A stretch of DNA of 64,000 bases from AP-15 sp963781215 (GTDB taxonomy: Bacteria; Pseudomonadota; Alphaproteobacteria; ATCC43930; CGMCC-115725): the NCBI GenBank assembly GCA_963781215.1, contig CAWAFE010000005.1:1-64000 (forward strand). The letters run 5' to 3'. The notes under the pieces are model-generated. The model was not told where the DNA came from. It worked only from the letters and a program-made list of their open reading frames with translations, and did not search any database. A program made the position numbers and the translations under genes. Shown one piece after another: positions 17,769-26,582 of this stretch. Numbering within the stretch: the stretch's first letter is position 1; each line of letters starts with the position of its first letter.

Positions 17769-18590
17769 ATGAGCGAGACGCACGCCCACGCCGCGCCGAA
17801 GCACCCCTACCACCTCGTCGACCCGAGCCCATGGCCGATCATCGGCGCCGTCGCCGCCGGCCTCCTCGCGGGAGGCGGCGTTCTCTTCATGCACGGCCAC
17901 GGCTGGACCCTATTGATCATCGGCGCACTGTCCGTGCTCGCGATCATGGCGGTGTGGTGGCGCGACGTGATCCGCGAGGCGACGTTCCAGGGCTACCACA
18001 ACCCGGTCGTGCAGCTCGGCATGCGCTACGGGATGGCGCTCTTCATCGCCTCCGAGGTTATGTTCTTCTCGGCGTTCTTCTGGGCATTTTTCACTTCGAG
18101 CCTGTTTCCGGTCGGCGGCGTCTGGCCGCCCGCCAATATACACCCGTTCGATCCGTTCGAATTCCCGTTCCTCAACACGCTGATCCTGCTGCTGTCGGGG
18201 ACCACCGTCACCTGGGCGCATCACTGTCTGATCGAGGGTGACCGCAACGGTCTCCTGCGCGGCCTGGCGCTGACCGTCTTTCTCGGCGCCTGCTTCACCT
18301 CGGTCCAGGCCTACGAATACAGCCACGCCGAATTTCACTTCACCGGCGGCATCTATCCCTCCACCTTCTTCATGGCGACCGGCTTTCACGGCTTCCACGT
18401 CATCATCGGCACGATCTTCCTCGCCGTCTGCCTCTGTCGGGCGTGGCGCGGCCACTTCCGGCCCGACCATCACTTCGGCTTCGAGGCGGCCGCGTGGTAT
18501 TGGCATTTCGTCGACGTCGTCTGGCTCTTCCTCTTCGTCTGCATCTACTGGTGGGGCGAGGGGAGCGGCGGCGCCGGCCCGGCCGGCTGA
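17769..18590 (+). CDS. ctaE: cytochrome c oxidase subunit III
   Basis: A 273-residue seven-helix subunit III that stabilises the oxidase and its proton pump. Typical blocks are HPYHLVDPSPWPIIGAVAAG, WWRDVIREATFQGYHNPVVQ, GMRYGMALFIASEVMFFSAF, FWAFFTSSLFPVGGVWPP, SGTTVTWAHHCLIEGDR and GFHGFHVIIGTIFLAVCLCR, ending HFGFEAAAWYWHFVDVVWLF. It follows ctaG by 19 bp and precedes the DUF983 gene by 19 bp. Confidence 0.97.
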   Translation: MSETHAHAAPKHPYHLVDPSPWPIIGAVAAGLLAGGGVLFMHGHGWTLLIIGALSVLAIMAVWWRDVIREATFQGYHNPVVQLGMRYGMALFIASEVMFFSAFFWAFFTSSLFPVGGVWPPANIHPFDPFEFPFLNTLILLLSGTTVTWAHHCLIEGDRNGLLRGLALTVFLGACFTSVQAYEYSHAEFHFTGGIYPSTFFMATGFHGFHVIIGTIFLAVCLCRAWRGHFRPDHHFGFEAAAWYWHFVDVVWLFLFVCIYWWGEGSGGAGPAG

Positions 18591-18609
18591 GGCCGCCGCA
18601 GCGGCGGCG

Positions 18610-19005
18610 ATGGCGCAAGGCGGCCACGGCGCCGAGGCTTACCCCGCGATTTCGCCGCTGCGCGCGGCGCTCGGTTGCCGCTGCCCGCGCTGCGGCAAGG
18701 GGAAGATGTTTACCGGCCTGCTGACCGTGCGGCCATCCTGCGGCATTTGCGGCCTCGATCTTTCCGCGCAGAGCGCCGGCGACGGCCCGGCGGTCTTCGT
18801 GATCCTGTTCCTCGGCGCGATCGTCGTCGGCTTGGCGGCGCTGGTGGAGATTAACTTCGCGCCGCCGATCTGGGTGCATCTCCTGTTGTGGACGCCGCTG
18901 ATCCTGGTCGGCGCGCCGGCGATGCTGCGCCCGTTCAAGGCCGGGCTGATCGCGCTTGAATACCGCCACCATCTCCTTGGCGAGCCGCGATCCCCGGTCC
19001 CATGA
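18610..19005 (+). CDS. DUF983 family protein
   Basis: A 131-residue protein with an N-terminal four-Cys zinc-ribbon-like site (CRCPRCGKGKMF and CGICGLDL) followed by two membrane helices (VFVILFLGAIVVGLAALVEI and IWVHLLLWTPLILVGAPAML). DUF983 genes are commonly found between ctaE and surf1 in alphaproteobacteria, so a role in oxidase biogenesis is plausible but unproven. The stop overlaps the surf1 ATG by 4 bases. Confidence 0.9.
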   Translation: MAQGGHGAEAYPAISPLRAALGCRCPRCGKGKMFTGLLTVRPSCGICGLDLSAQSAGDGPAVFVILFLGAIVVGLAALVEINFAPPIWVHLLLWTPLILVGAPAMLRPFKAGLIALEYRHHLLGEPRSPVP

Positions 19006-19715
19006 CCGGCTTTCGCCCGCGGTTTTGGCCGACTTTGTTTTCCGTTCCGGTGGTGCTCTTGTGCCTCGGCCTCGGCTTCTGGCAGGTCGAGCGGCTGTTC
19101 TGGAAGCGCGGTCTGATCGCCGAACGCCAGGCGGCCGTCGCGGCGGCGCCGGTGGCCGCACCCGCTGATCTGGCGCAGGCCCGGATGCTTGAGTTCCACC
19201 ACATCGCCGACGCCGGCGTCTTCCTCAACGATAAGGAAATCTATCTCGGCGCGACATCGGAGCTGGGCCGCAACGGCTATCAGGTGCTGACCCCGCTGCG
19301 CGAGCCCGGGGGCCGCATCGTCTTCGTCAACCGCGGCTTCATCCCGGCCGAGCTCAAGGACCCGGCAAAGCGCGCCGCCGGGCAACTCGCGGGCATGGTC
19401 GAGTTGCACGGCCTGCTGCGGCTGCCGCCGGCGGGGCGGCCGAATTGGTTTCTCCCCGACAACCGCCCCGACCTCAACTATTGGTTTTGGGTCGACCTGA
19501 GCGCGATGGCCGCGGCGGACGAACTCAGCGGTGTCGCACCCTTCTACATCGACGCCGACGCGACGCCGAACCCGGGCGGCTGGCCGAAAGGCGGCGTCAC
19601 CCGGCTCGAGCTGCCGAACGACCACCTGCAATATGCGATCACGTGGTTTTCCCTGGCGGCGGCGTTAATCGTAATTTATGTCCTCTTTCATCGCCGCAAT
19701 GCGGGCTCGGGATGA
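19002..19715 (+). CDS. SURF1 family cytochrome oxidase assembly protein
   Basis: A 237-residue SURF1-like protein that helps place haem a in subunit I. It has the expected two terminal transmembrane helices (LFSVPVVLLCLGLGFWQVER and YAITWFSLAAALIVIYVLF) enclosing a periplasmic domain. Signature segments are LGFWQVERLFWKRGLI, NGYQVLTPLREPGGRIVFVN, RGFIP, NRPDLNYWFWVDL and LPNDHLQYAITW. It overlaps the DUF983 gene by 4 bases at its start and the M32 peptidase gene by 4 bases at its end. Confidence 0.95.
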   Translation: MTGFRPRFWPTLFSVPVVLLCLGLGFWQVERLFWKRGLIAERQAAVAAAPVAAPADLAQARMLEFHHIADAGVFLNDKEIYLGATSELGRNGYQVLTPLREPGGRIVFVNRGFIPAELKDPAKRAAGQLAGMVELHGLLRLPPAGRPNWFLPDNRPDLNYWFWVDLSAMAAADELSGVAPFYIDADATPNPGGWPKGGVTRLELPNDHLQYAITWFSLAAALIVIYVLFHRRNAGSG

Positions 19716-21202
19716 ACGCCTATCAGCAGTTGGAAGCGCGTTTCCGCCGGATCGGCACGATCGAGCAGGCGATCTCGGTGCTGAACTGGGACGCCGCAGC
19801 GATGATGCCAGCGGGCGGCGGCGCGGCGCGGGCGGAGCAGCTGGCAACCCTGCGCGTCATCGCCCATCAAGAGGTGACCGACCCGGCGATAGAGGGGCTG
19901 GTCGACGCGGCCGAGACCGCACGCGGGGCGCTCGATCCCTGGCAGCAGGCCAATTTGCGCGAGATCCGCCGGCGCCGGGCGCACGCCACGGCAACCCCGG
20001 CGGCTCTCGTCGAGGCCCTGTCCCGCGCCTGTTCCGGCTGCGAGGCGGTATGGCGCAACGCCCGCGCCGAGAACGATTTCAGGGCGGTGCTGCCGGGGCT
20101 CGTCGAGGTGCTGCGGCTGAAGCGCGAGATCGCCGCGTCGAAGGCCGACCGGCTTGGCAAAAGTCCGTACGAGGCGCTCCTCGACCAGTGGGAGCCGGGA
20201 TTGTCGGTGGCCACCGTCGATCGCCTGTTCGACGAGATCGCCGGCTTCCTGCCGGATCTGCTCGAAGCCGTGCTCGACCGCCAGGCGGCATCGCCGCCGC
20301 CGTCCGCGCCGCCCGGCCCGTTCCCGGTCGAAGCCCAGCGCCGGGTGGCGATGCGGCTGATGGAACGGATCGGCTTCGATTTTGCCTATGGCCGGCTCGA
20401 CACCAGCGCGCATCCGTTTTGCGGCGGTACGCCCGACGACGTGCGGATCACAACGCGCTACAACGAGGACGATTTCGCGCGGGCGTTGATGGGGGTGCTG
20501 CACGAAACCGGGCATGCCCTCTATCAGCGCGGGCTTCCGGCCGCATGGCGCTTGCAGCCGGTCGGCCGCGCCCGCGGTATGGCGGTGCATGAAAGCCAGT
20601 CGCTGCTGCTCGAGATGCAGGTGTGCCGCAGCCGCGTCTTTTTGCGGTTCGCAGCACCGCTCTTGCGCGAGACCTTCGGCGGCGTCGGGCCGGGCTGGGA
20701 CGAGGAGGCGCTCTACCGACGCCAGACCCTGGTTCGGCGCAGCCTGATCCGGGTCGACGCCGACGAGGTGACCTATCCCGCCCATGTCATCCTGCGCTAT
20801 CGCCTGGAACGGGCGATGATCGCCGGCGATCTCGCGCCGGCGGAGCTCCCGGGCGCCTGGGCCGAAGGGCTGCGCTCGCTGCTCGGCATCGCACCCAACA
20901 GCGACCGCGAGGGTTGCCTGCAAGACATCCACTGGTATGACGGCGCTTGGGGCTATTTTCCGACCTACACATTGGGCGCGATGATCGCGGCTCAACTCTT
21001 CGCCGCGGTGCGCGTCGCGGTCCCCGATGTGATGGAGGCGATCGCGTTGGGCGAATTTGCGCCGCTGCTCGGCTGGCTGGGCGAGCACGTCCATTCGAAG
21101 GGCTCGCTGCTGTCGACCGAGGATCTGGTCGTCGGCGCCACCGGCCGGCCGCTCGAAACCGCGAGCTTCGAGCGCCACCTGCGCGACCGCTACCTTGCCT
21201 AG
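19712..21202 (+). CDS. carboxypeptidase Taq, M32 family
   Basis: A 496-residue zinc carboxypeptidase that removes C-terminal residues with broad specificity. The zinc motif HETGH is at residues 264-268 (LHETGHALYQRG), with HESQSLLLEMQVCRSR supplying the downstream Glu ligand, and the M32 signatures HPFCGGTPDDVRITTRYNED and QDIHWYDGAWGYFPTYTLGA. The ATG at 19712 overlaps the SURF1 stop (ATGA). The open frame extends further upstream into surf1 but without similarity. Likely cytoplasmic; no signal peptide. It is probably a passenger of the cox operon rather than part of oxidase assembly. Confidence 0.94.
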   Translation: MNAYQQLEARFRRIGTIEQAISVLNWDAAAMMPAGGGAARAEQLATLRVIAHQEVTDPAIEGLVDAAETARGALDPWQQANLREIRRRRAHATATPAALVEALSRACSGCEAVWRNARAENDFRAVLPGLVEVLRLKREIAASKADRLGKSPYEALLDQWEPGLSVATVDRLFDEIAGFLPDLLEAVLDRQAASPPPSAPPGPFPVEAQRRVAMRLMERIGFDFAYGRLDTSAHPFCGGTPDDVRITTRYNEDDFARALMGVLHETGHALYQRGLPAAWRLQPVGRARGMAVHESQSLLLEMQVCRSRVFLRFAAPLLRETFGGVGPGWDEEALYRRQTLVRRSLIRVDADEVTYPAHVILRYRLERAMIAGDLAPAELPGAWAEGLRSLLGIAPNSDREGCLQDIHWYDGAWGYFPTYTLGAMIAAQLFAAVRVAVPDVMEAIALGEFAPLLGWLGEHVHSKGSLLSTEDLVVGATGRPLETASFERHLRDRYLA

Positions 21203-21285
21203 GGACGAAATGGACTGGTGGGCGTTGACCGAAATTATTGATTAAACGGGGCTCAAAATGCCCTTCGTACTATCGACAGGTTCTC

Positions 21286-21363
21286 CGTCATTCTCGCGAA
21301 AGCGGGAAGCCAGGGCTGCAAGCGCTCGGACGCTCGCTCTGGGCCCCCGCTCTCGCGAGGACG
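21286..21363. repeat. dispersed imperfect palindromic repeat, copy 1
   Basis: A palindromic unit of the REP/BIME-like kind: CGCGAAAGCGGG on the left and CCCGCTCTCGCGAGGACG on the right around a GC-rich centre with GCTCTGGG. A second, similar copy lies at 42238-42312. It sits between the M32 peptidase gene and egtB, where it may act as a transcript 3' end stabiliser or terminator. Confidence 0.7.
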
Positions 21364-21423
21364 AAACCATGCCGGGGAAAAGGGCCTTATTTAGAGTTGG
21401 GTTCCTCGAAGTTGGGGGGTCAG

Positions 21424-22714
21424 GTGTTCGACAGTGCCGTTGAAGCTCGGGCGGGCAGCGCAGATCGCCGCGCCGCGCTCGAAAATTTCGAGACCGTGCG
21501 GCGCGAGAGCGAGGCGCTGGCCGCCAACCTCACGCCCGAGGACCAATCGATCCAGTCGATGCCCGATGTCAGCCCGACAAAGTGGCATCTGGCCCACACC
21601 ACCTGGTTCTTCGAGACCTTCATCTTGAGTCGGCTCGACCCGGACTACCGGGTGTTCGACCCGGCGTTCGCCTACCTCTTCAACTCCTATTACGAAGGCG
21701 GTCGGCCCGCGCCATCCGCGGCCGGAGCGCGGGCTCTTGTCGCGCCCGACGGTCGACATCGTCGGCGCCTATCGCGACCATGTCGGCGCCGCGGCCGCCC
21801 GCTTCATCGAGCGCGCATCCGAAGCTGCCTGGCTTGAGGCTGCACCTCTGGTCGAGCTCGGCCTTCATCACGAGCAGCAGCATCAGGAGCTGATCCTGAT
21901 GGACATCAAGCACGTCTTCTCGCTCAACCCGCTGTCGCCGGCCTTTCAGGCGCCGCAGCCGCACGCGCGGACGCCGGCGGCAGCCCTCGCCTGGGTCGAA
22001 TTCGCGGGCGGGCTCGATGAGATCGGGCACCCGGGACCGGGCTTTGCCTTCGACAACGAGACTCCGCGGCACAAGGTGTGGCTCGAACCGTTCCGGCTCG
22101 CCTCGCGGCCTGCGACCTGCGGCGAATACCTGGCCTTTATCGAGGACGGCGGATACCGCCGGGCGGAATTCTGGCTCTCGGACGGCTGGGCGACGGTCTG
22201 CCGGGAAGAATGGGCGGCGCCTCTTTATTGGCGTGGCGAAGACGGCGAATGGTCGGTCTTCACCCTCTCCGGCCGGCGCCGCCTGAACCCGGCCGAGCCC
22301 ATCTGCCATGTCAGCTTCTACGAGGCCGACGCCTTTGCCAAATGGGCCGGAAAGCGCCTGCCTACCGAAGCGGAATGGGAAGTCGCGGCCGAGGGTGTGC
22401 CGCTCTCGGGGAATTTCGCCGACCGCCGTCATCTTCACCCTTGCGCCGACAGGGCAGGGGAGGGGAGGCAGCTGCGGCAGATGTTCGGCGATGTCTGGGA
22501 GTGGACGTCGAGCCCCTATACCCCCTATCCGCGTTTTCGAGCCGCCGCGGGTGCGGTCGGCGAATACAACGGCAAGTTTATGTGCAGCCAGATGGTCTTG
22601 CGCGGCGGCGCCGCGGTCACCCCGGCTGGGCACATCCGGGCCACCTACCGCAACTTCTTCCCGCCCTCGGCGCGCTGGGCCTTTGCCGGGTTGCGCCTCG
22701 CGGAGGATATTTGA
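21424..22714 (+). CDS. egtB: ergothioneine biosynthesis sulfoxide synthase EgtB (frameshifted)
   Basis: Non-haem iron enzyme that joins hercynine to a thiol donor (gamma-glutamylcysteine or cysteine) in ergothioneine synthesis. The N-terminal DinB-like part (SPTKWHLAHTTWFFETFIL, LGLHHEQQHQELILMDIKH) holds the His3 iron site; the C-terminal formylglycine-generating-enzyme-like domain has HVSFYEADAFAKWAGKRLPT, MFGDVWEWTSSPY and LRGGAAVTPAGHIR. The reading frame shifts at 21700-21701, where GAAGGCGGTCGG has one extra G; removing it joins YYEG to VGPRHPRPERGLLSRP and gives 430 codons. The start is a GTG at 21424 behind a G-rich ribosome binding site; no in-frame ATG precedes it. It is followed immediately by egtD. 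Confidence 0.9.
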
Positions 22715-23682
22715 TGCTGAACGACGCGCGCATCGCCTTTCACGATCTGGCGCCCGGCGAGGAGAGCTTTCGCGACGCGGTGCTGCACGGGCTCGGCGGC
22801 GCCCGCAAATCGATCCCCTGCAAGTTCTTCTACGACGCCCGCGGCTCGGCTCTGTTCGAGGAAATCTGTCTGCTGCCCGAATATTATCCGACCCGGACCG
22901 AGACTGCGATCCTCGACGAGAACGCGGCCGAGATCGCGGCGCAGATGGGCGCGCATTGCCGGCTGATCGAATTCGGCAGCGGCGCCAGCCACAAGGTGCG
23001 CATTTTGCTGCAGGCGCTCGACGGCCCGGCGGCCTACGTCCCGGTCGACATCTCGCGCGAGCACCTACGCGACGCCGCGACAAGCCTCGCCGAGGATTTC
23101 CCGTGGCTGCCGGTGATCGCGGTCTGCGCCGACTACACGCGGCCGTTTCCGATGCCGCCATTGCCCGGCCCGCCCGGTAAGCGGGTCGGCTTTTTTCCGG
23201 GATCGACGATCGGCAACTTCGAGCCCGAGCCAGCCGAGCGTTTTCTCACCAATTTCGCGCAGATACTGGGGCCCGGCGGCGAATTGCTGATCGGCGTCGA
23301 TCTAAAGAAGGATCCCGCGATCCTCGAAGCCGCCTACGACGACCTGGCCGGGGTGACTGCCGCGTTCAACCTCAACCTCCTCAAGCGGATCAACCGCGAG
23401 CTCGACGGCGACCTCGATCTCGACTGTTTCGAGCACGTGGCGCTCTACAATGAGACCCAGGGCCGGATCGAGATCTATATCCGCAGCCTCGCCGGCCAGC
23501 AGGCTAGGGTCGCCGGCTGCCATATCCGTTTCGCCGCGGGCGAGCTGATCCATACCGAATACTCCTACAAATACGCGGTCCCCGAATTTCGCGCGCTCGC
23601 CGCGCGCGCCGGCTTTCGCCCGGTCGACACTTGGACCGACCCGGCCGAGCTGTTTAGCGTCCACTACTTCCGCGTGCGCTGA
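22714..23682 (+). CDS. egtD: L-histidine N-alpha-methyltransferase EgtD
   Basis: A 322-residue SAM-dependent enzyme that trimethylates histidine to hercynine, the first step of ergothioneine synthesis. Family blocks are ARKSIPCKFFYDARGSALFE, CLLPEYYPTRTETAIL, the SAM site LIEFGSGASHKVRILLQAL, YVPVDISREHL, FFPGSTIGNFEP and LLIGVDLKKDPAILEAAYD. The ATG at 22714 overlaps the egtB stop as TGATG, giving coupled translation. The protein is full length and intact. Confidence 0.96.
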   Translation: MLNDARIAFHDLAPGEESFRDAVLHGLGGARKSIPCKFFYDARGSALFEEICLLPEYYPTRTETAILDENAAEIAAQMGAHCRLIEFGSGASHKVRILLQALDGPAAYVPVDISREHLRDAATSLAEDFPWLPVIAVCADYTRPFPMPPLPGPPGKRVGFFPGSTIGNFEPEPAERFLTNFAQILGPGGELLIGVDLKKDPAILEAAYDDLAGVTAAFNLNLLKRINRELDGDLDLDCFEHVALYNETQGRIEIYIRSLAGQQARVAGCHIRFAAGELIHTEYSYKYAVPEFRALAARAGFRPVDTWTDPAELFSVHYFRVR

Positions 23683-23936
23683 TCAAGTCGACCGCATAAT
23701 CGCCCCACTCGTCTGCCATTCTTCGGGTCGATCGCGGCCGGCGCCATCAGCTGCGGGCGCACGCCTCAACCGACGGAGGAAACTTTTGCTGCAGATTTGC
23801 TGCAGATGCAGCAGCGGGCGACACCGAGATGAGTCGATGCGGCTGATCGAGGCGGCTCGGAACGCTGGCCGACCGCCGCCGATCACGGCTAAGCTGTCGT
23901 CGGGCTGAATGAGCTTTGGAAACCGGGAGAACGGAG

Positions 23937-24788
23937 ATGGATTTCGGCGTTTTAATGTTTTTTACCGACTACGCGATCTCGGCGGTCGATCTCGCCCGCG
24001 CGCTCGAGGAGCGCGGGTTCGAATCGATCTGGGCGCCCGAGCACTCGCACATTCCGACCTCGCGCAAGACGCCCTTTCCGGGCGGCGGCGAATTGCCCAA
24101 GCGCTATTACGACGCGATGGACCCGTTCGTCAGCCTGACTGCGGCGGCGATCGCCACGACGAAGCTCAAGGTCGGTACCGGCGTGTGCCTGGTGCAGCAG
24201 CGCGACCCGATCCAGACGGCAAAGCTGGTGGCTTCGGTCGACCAAATTTCGAATGGGCGGTTTTTGTTCGGCGTCGGCGGTGGGTGGAACCGCGACGAGA
24301 TGGAAGACCACGGCACCGTGTACGAGACCCGCTTCAAGCTGATGCGCGAGCGGATCGAGGCGATGAAGGAGATCTGGACCAAATCGAAGGCCTCATATCA
24401 CGGCGACATGGTCGATATCCCGGAGATGATGACCTGGCCCAAGCCGGTGCAGAAGCCCCACCCGCCGATCCTGGTCGGCGGCGCCTTCCCGCAGGCGGCG
24501 CGGCGCGCGATCCGCTATGGCGACGGCTGGTGCCCGATCGGCGGCCGTCCCGGCGCCAGCCCGACCGATGCACTGGAGCAGTTCCGGCAGATGGCGAAGG
24601 ACGCCGGGCGCGACCCGCAAACCTTGCCGATCACCATGTTCAACCCTGCCGAGGACGCCGACCAGCTCGCCCGCTGGCGCGACATGGGCATCGCCCGTGC
24701 GGTCGTCATGCTGCCCTCGGAGGCCAGCGACCAAATCCTGCCGGTCCTCGACCGCTGGGCCGGGCTGATCCGCCGCACCGCACATTGA
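23937..24788 (+). CDS. LLM class F420/FMN-dependent oxidoreductase
   Basis: A 283-residue luciferase-like TIM-barrel flavin oxidoreductase. The start at 23937 (MDFGVLMFFTDYAISAVDLA) has GGGAGAACGGAG upstream and matches the family N-terminus; seven further codons upstream are open but unlikely. Typical features are the WAPEHSHIPTSRKTPFPGG loop, TTKLKVGTGVCLVQQRDPIQ, NGRFLFGVGGGWNRDEM, and RAIRYGDGWCPIGGRP. The cofactor (F420 or FMN) and substrate cannot be told from sequence. It is convergent with the TPP enzyme gene, 14 bp away. Confidence 0.88.
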   Translation: MDFGVLMFFTDYAISAVDLARALEERGFESIWAPEHSHIPTSRKTPFPGGGELPKRYYDAMDPFVSLTAAAIATTKLKVGTGVCLVQQRDPIQTAKLVASVDQISNGRFLFGVGGGWNRDEMEDHGTVYETRFKLMRERIEAMKEIWTKSKASYHGDMVDIPEMMTWPKPVQKPHPPILVGGAFPQAARRAIRYGDGWCPIGGRPGASPTDALEQFRQMAKDAGRDPQTLPITMFNPAEDADQLARWRDMGIARAVVMLPSEASDQILPVLDRWAGLIRRTAH

Positions 24789-24802
24789 GCCGGCCAGGCT
24801 CA

Positions 24803-26515
24803 TCAGGGGCCGCGGCAGATCACGTTGAGGAGCGCTTGGCGCTTCTCGACGGCGACCGCCCGCATCGCGCGTTCGAGGGCGCCCGGTAAAGCCGCCGGGT
24901 CCTCGACCCGCTCGCCATAGCCGCCGGCTGCGGCGCAGACCTCTTCGAAGGCAGGGAGCTGGTCGAGGTCGATCAGCGGCGGCTTGTTGCTGCGCATGGC
25001 CTCGCCCTGCGGGTACATGCCCATCGTCGCCCGTCGCACCGCCCCCCACATCGAATTGTTCATGACCACGAACAGCACCGGCAGATTGTGCGCCGCGGCG
25101 GCGTGGTGGACGGCGACCGGATTGCCGAAGAGGTGCGAGCCGTCGCCGAGGACGGCGATGACCGGCCGGTCGGGGGCAGCGAGCTTAGCCCCGAGTGCGG
25201 CACCCCCGCCCCAGCCGAGCCCGGAGGCCGGGCTCGACCCGAAATAGCTGCCAGGAAGGGTCGAGCCGCAATGCTCGGGCATCAGGGTGTATTCGTTGAC
25301 GAGGATCGCATCCTCGGGCTTGGCGCGGTCGATGCAGGCGCTGGCCCAGGCCATGTGGATCGGGCGCATCGCCGCTGTCGCCTCGCGGGTCTTCCGCCAC
25401 GCCGCGCGCTGGGCGTCGCGGCGTTCGCCGACCCGCTGCCGCCGACTGGCGACGGCGGGTTTGCCGGTATTTCGGCCGAGTGCCGCGCCGAGCTCCGCCA
25501 AAGCGGCCGCCGGTGAGCTGGTAATGGCGACATCGCAAGGAAAGCCGCGGATCGGATAGCGCTGGAATAGCGGGTCGACGCCGATGTGGATCACCTTGCA
25601 CGCCGGGCGCGGCGCGTCGAGGCTCGGGACCCAGGGCACATCGCATTCGAGGACGAGGATCGCGTCGGCATCGTCGAGAAAGGGGGTCGCGTCGTAGCCG
25701 AGATGGCAGGGATGGTCGGCGGAGAGCGAGAGATGGCGCGGCCGGTGCTGCACGACCGGGATCGAGTAGGCCTCGGCGAAATCGGCGAGTGCCGTCACCG
25801 CGGCTGGGTCGCGGCCGGCGCTGGCGGTGACGATCAGCGGGTTCTCGGCTGCGGCGAGAAGGCGCGCCGCTTCGTCGATCGCACCCTTGTCGGGCCCGGG
25901 CGGGGATGCCGCGACGCGGCGCGACGGCATGTCGTAAGCGAAGCCCGGCAAGGGCATCGCCAGTACCTCGCGCGGCAGAGACAGATAGACCGGCCCCTTG
26001 GGCTCGCTGGTCGCGACGGCCAGCGCGCGGTCGACCACGGTCTCCAACTGCTCGCCGTTCCTCAGCTCGTAATCCCATTTGACCAGCTCGCGCACCATGC
26101 CGGCCTGGTCGAACATCTCCTGTGCCCAGTGGATGTAGACGTCGCGGGCACCTGCCATCCCGCCCTCGGTCAATGGCGAGCGCCCGGCGGTGAACAGCAT
26201 CGGCACATTGTCGCGGGCGGCGTTGAAGATGCCGCACACGCCGTTGGCGGTGCCCACACTGACATGCACCATGACCGCCGGCACGCGGCCCGTGATCACC
26301 GCATAGCCGTGCGCCATCGACAATGCGAGGTTCTCGTGCGTGGCCAGCACCGGCTGCGGCGCCGGCGCGCCGGTCCGGGCCGATTTCGCGAAGGCCTCGA
26401 CGAGCGGTGCGAAATCGGTTCCGGCATTGGCGAAGAGGTACTCGACGCCGCGCTCGGCGAGGAGCGCCAGATAAGCCTCCGCTACGCTGTCGACCGCCAG
26501 CTCTTTGCGCGCCAT
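24803..26515 (-). CDS. thiamine pyrophosphate-requiring enzyme, acetolactate synthase-like
   Basis: A 570-residue TPP enzyme of the acetohydroxyacid synthase / benzoylformate decarboxylase superfamily. The N-terminal PYR domain carries the catalytic Glu in LATHENLALSMAHGYAV; the C-terminal PP domain has the GDG...NN cofactor motif GDGSHLFGNPVAVHHA to FVVMNN. The start at 26515 (MARKELAVDSVAEAYLAL) is preferred over an upstream Met that adds unconserved residues. It is too divergent from IlvB to assign a substrate; such orphan enzymes often decarboxylate 2-oxoacids. Next to it on the same strand, 67 bp upstream, are the phosphodiesterase and thioesterase genes, so they may share a transcript. 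Confidence 0.88.
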   Translation of the reverse strand: MARKELAVDSVAEAYLALLAERGVEYLFANAGTDFAPLVEAFAKSARTGAPAPQPVLATHENLALSMAHGYAVITGRVPAVMVHVSVGTANGVCGIFNAARDNVPMLFTAGRSPLTEGGMAGARDVYIHWAQEMFDQAGMVRELVKWDYELRNGEQLETVVDRALAVATSEPKGPVYLSLPREVLAMPLPGFAYDMPSRRVAASPPGPDKGAIDEAARLLAAAENPLIVTASAGRDPAAVTALADFAEAYSIPVVQHRPRHLSLSADHPCHLGYDATPFLDDADAILVLECDVPWVPSLDAPRPACKVIHIGVDPLFQRYPIRGFPCDVAITSSPAAALAELGAALGRNTGKPAVASRRQRVGERRDAQRAAWRKTREATAAMRPIHMAWASACIDRAKPEDAILVNEYTLMPEHCGSTLPGSYFGSSPASGLGWGGGAALGAKLAAPDRPVIAVLGDGSHLFGNPVAVHHAAAAHNLPVLFVVMNNSMWGAVRRATMGMYPQGEAMRSNKPPLIDLDQLPAFEEVCAAAGGYGERVEDPAALPGALERAMRAVAVEKRQALLNVICRGP

Positions 26516-26582
26516 GGGACCATCCTCCAGAACCGTTCTTCGTCGATTTTCACTACGGGTCCAATAGGATATCCGGCCGGCC

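Noticed and set aside
21690..21710. Programmed ribosomal frameshift in egtB
   Set aside because: No slippery heptamer or stimulatory structure is visible, and similar shifts occur in unrelated genes, so sequence error is simpler.
24010..24030. tRNA T-loop-like GGGTTCGAATC
   Set aside because: It lies inside the LLM oxidoreductase coding sequence and no acceptor or anticodon arm surrounds it.
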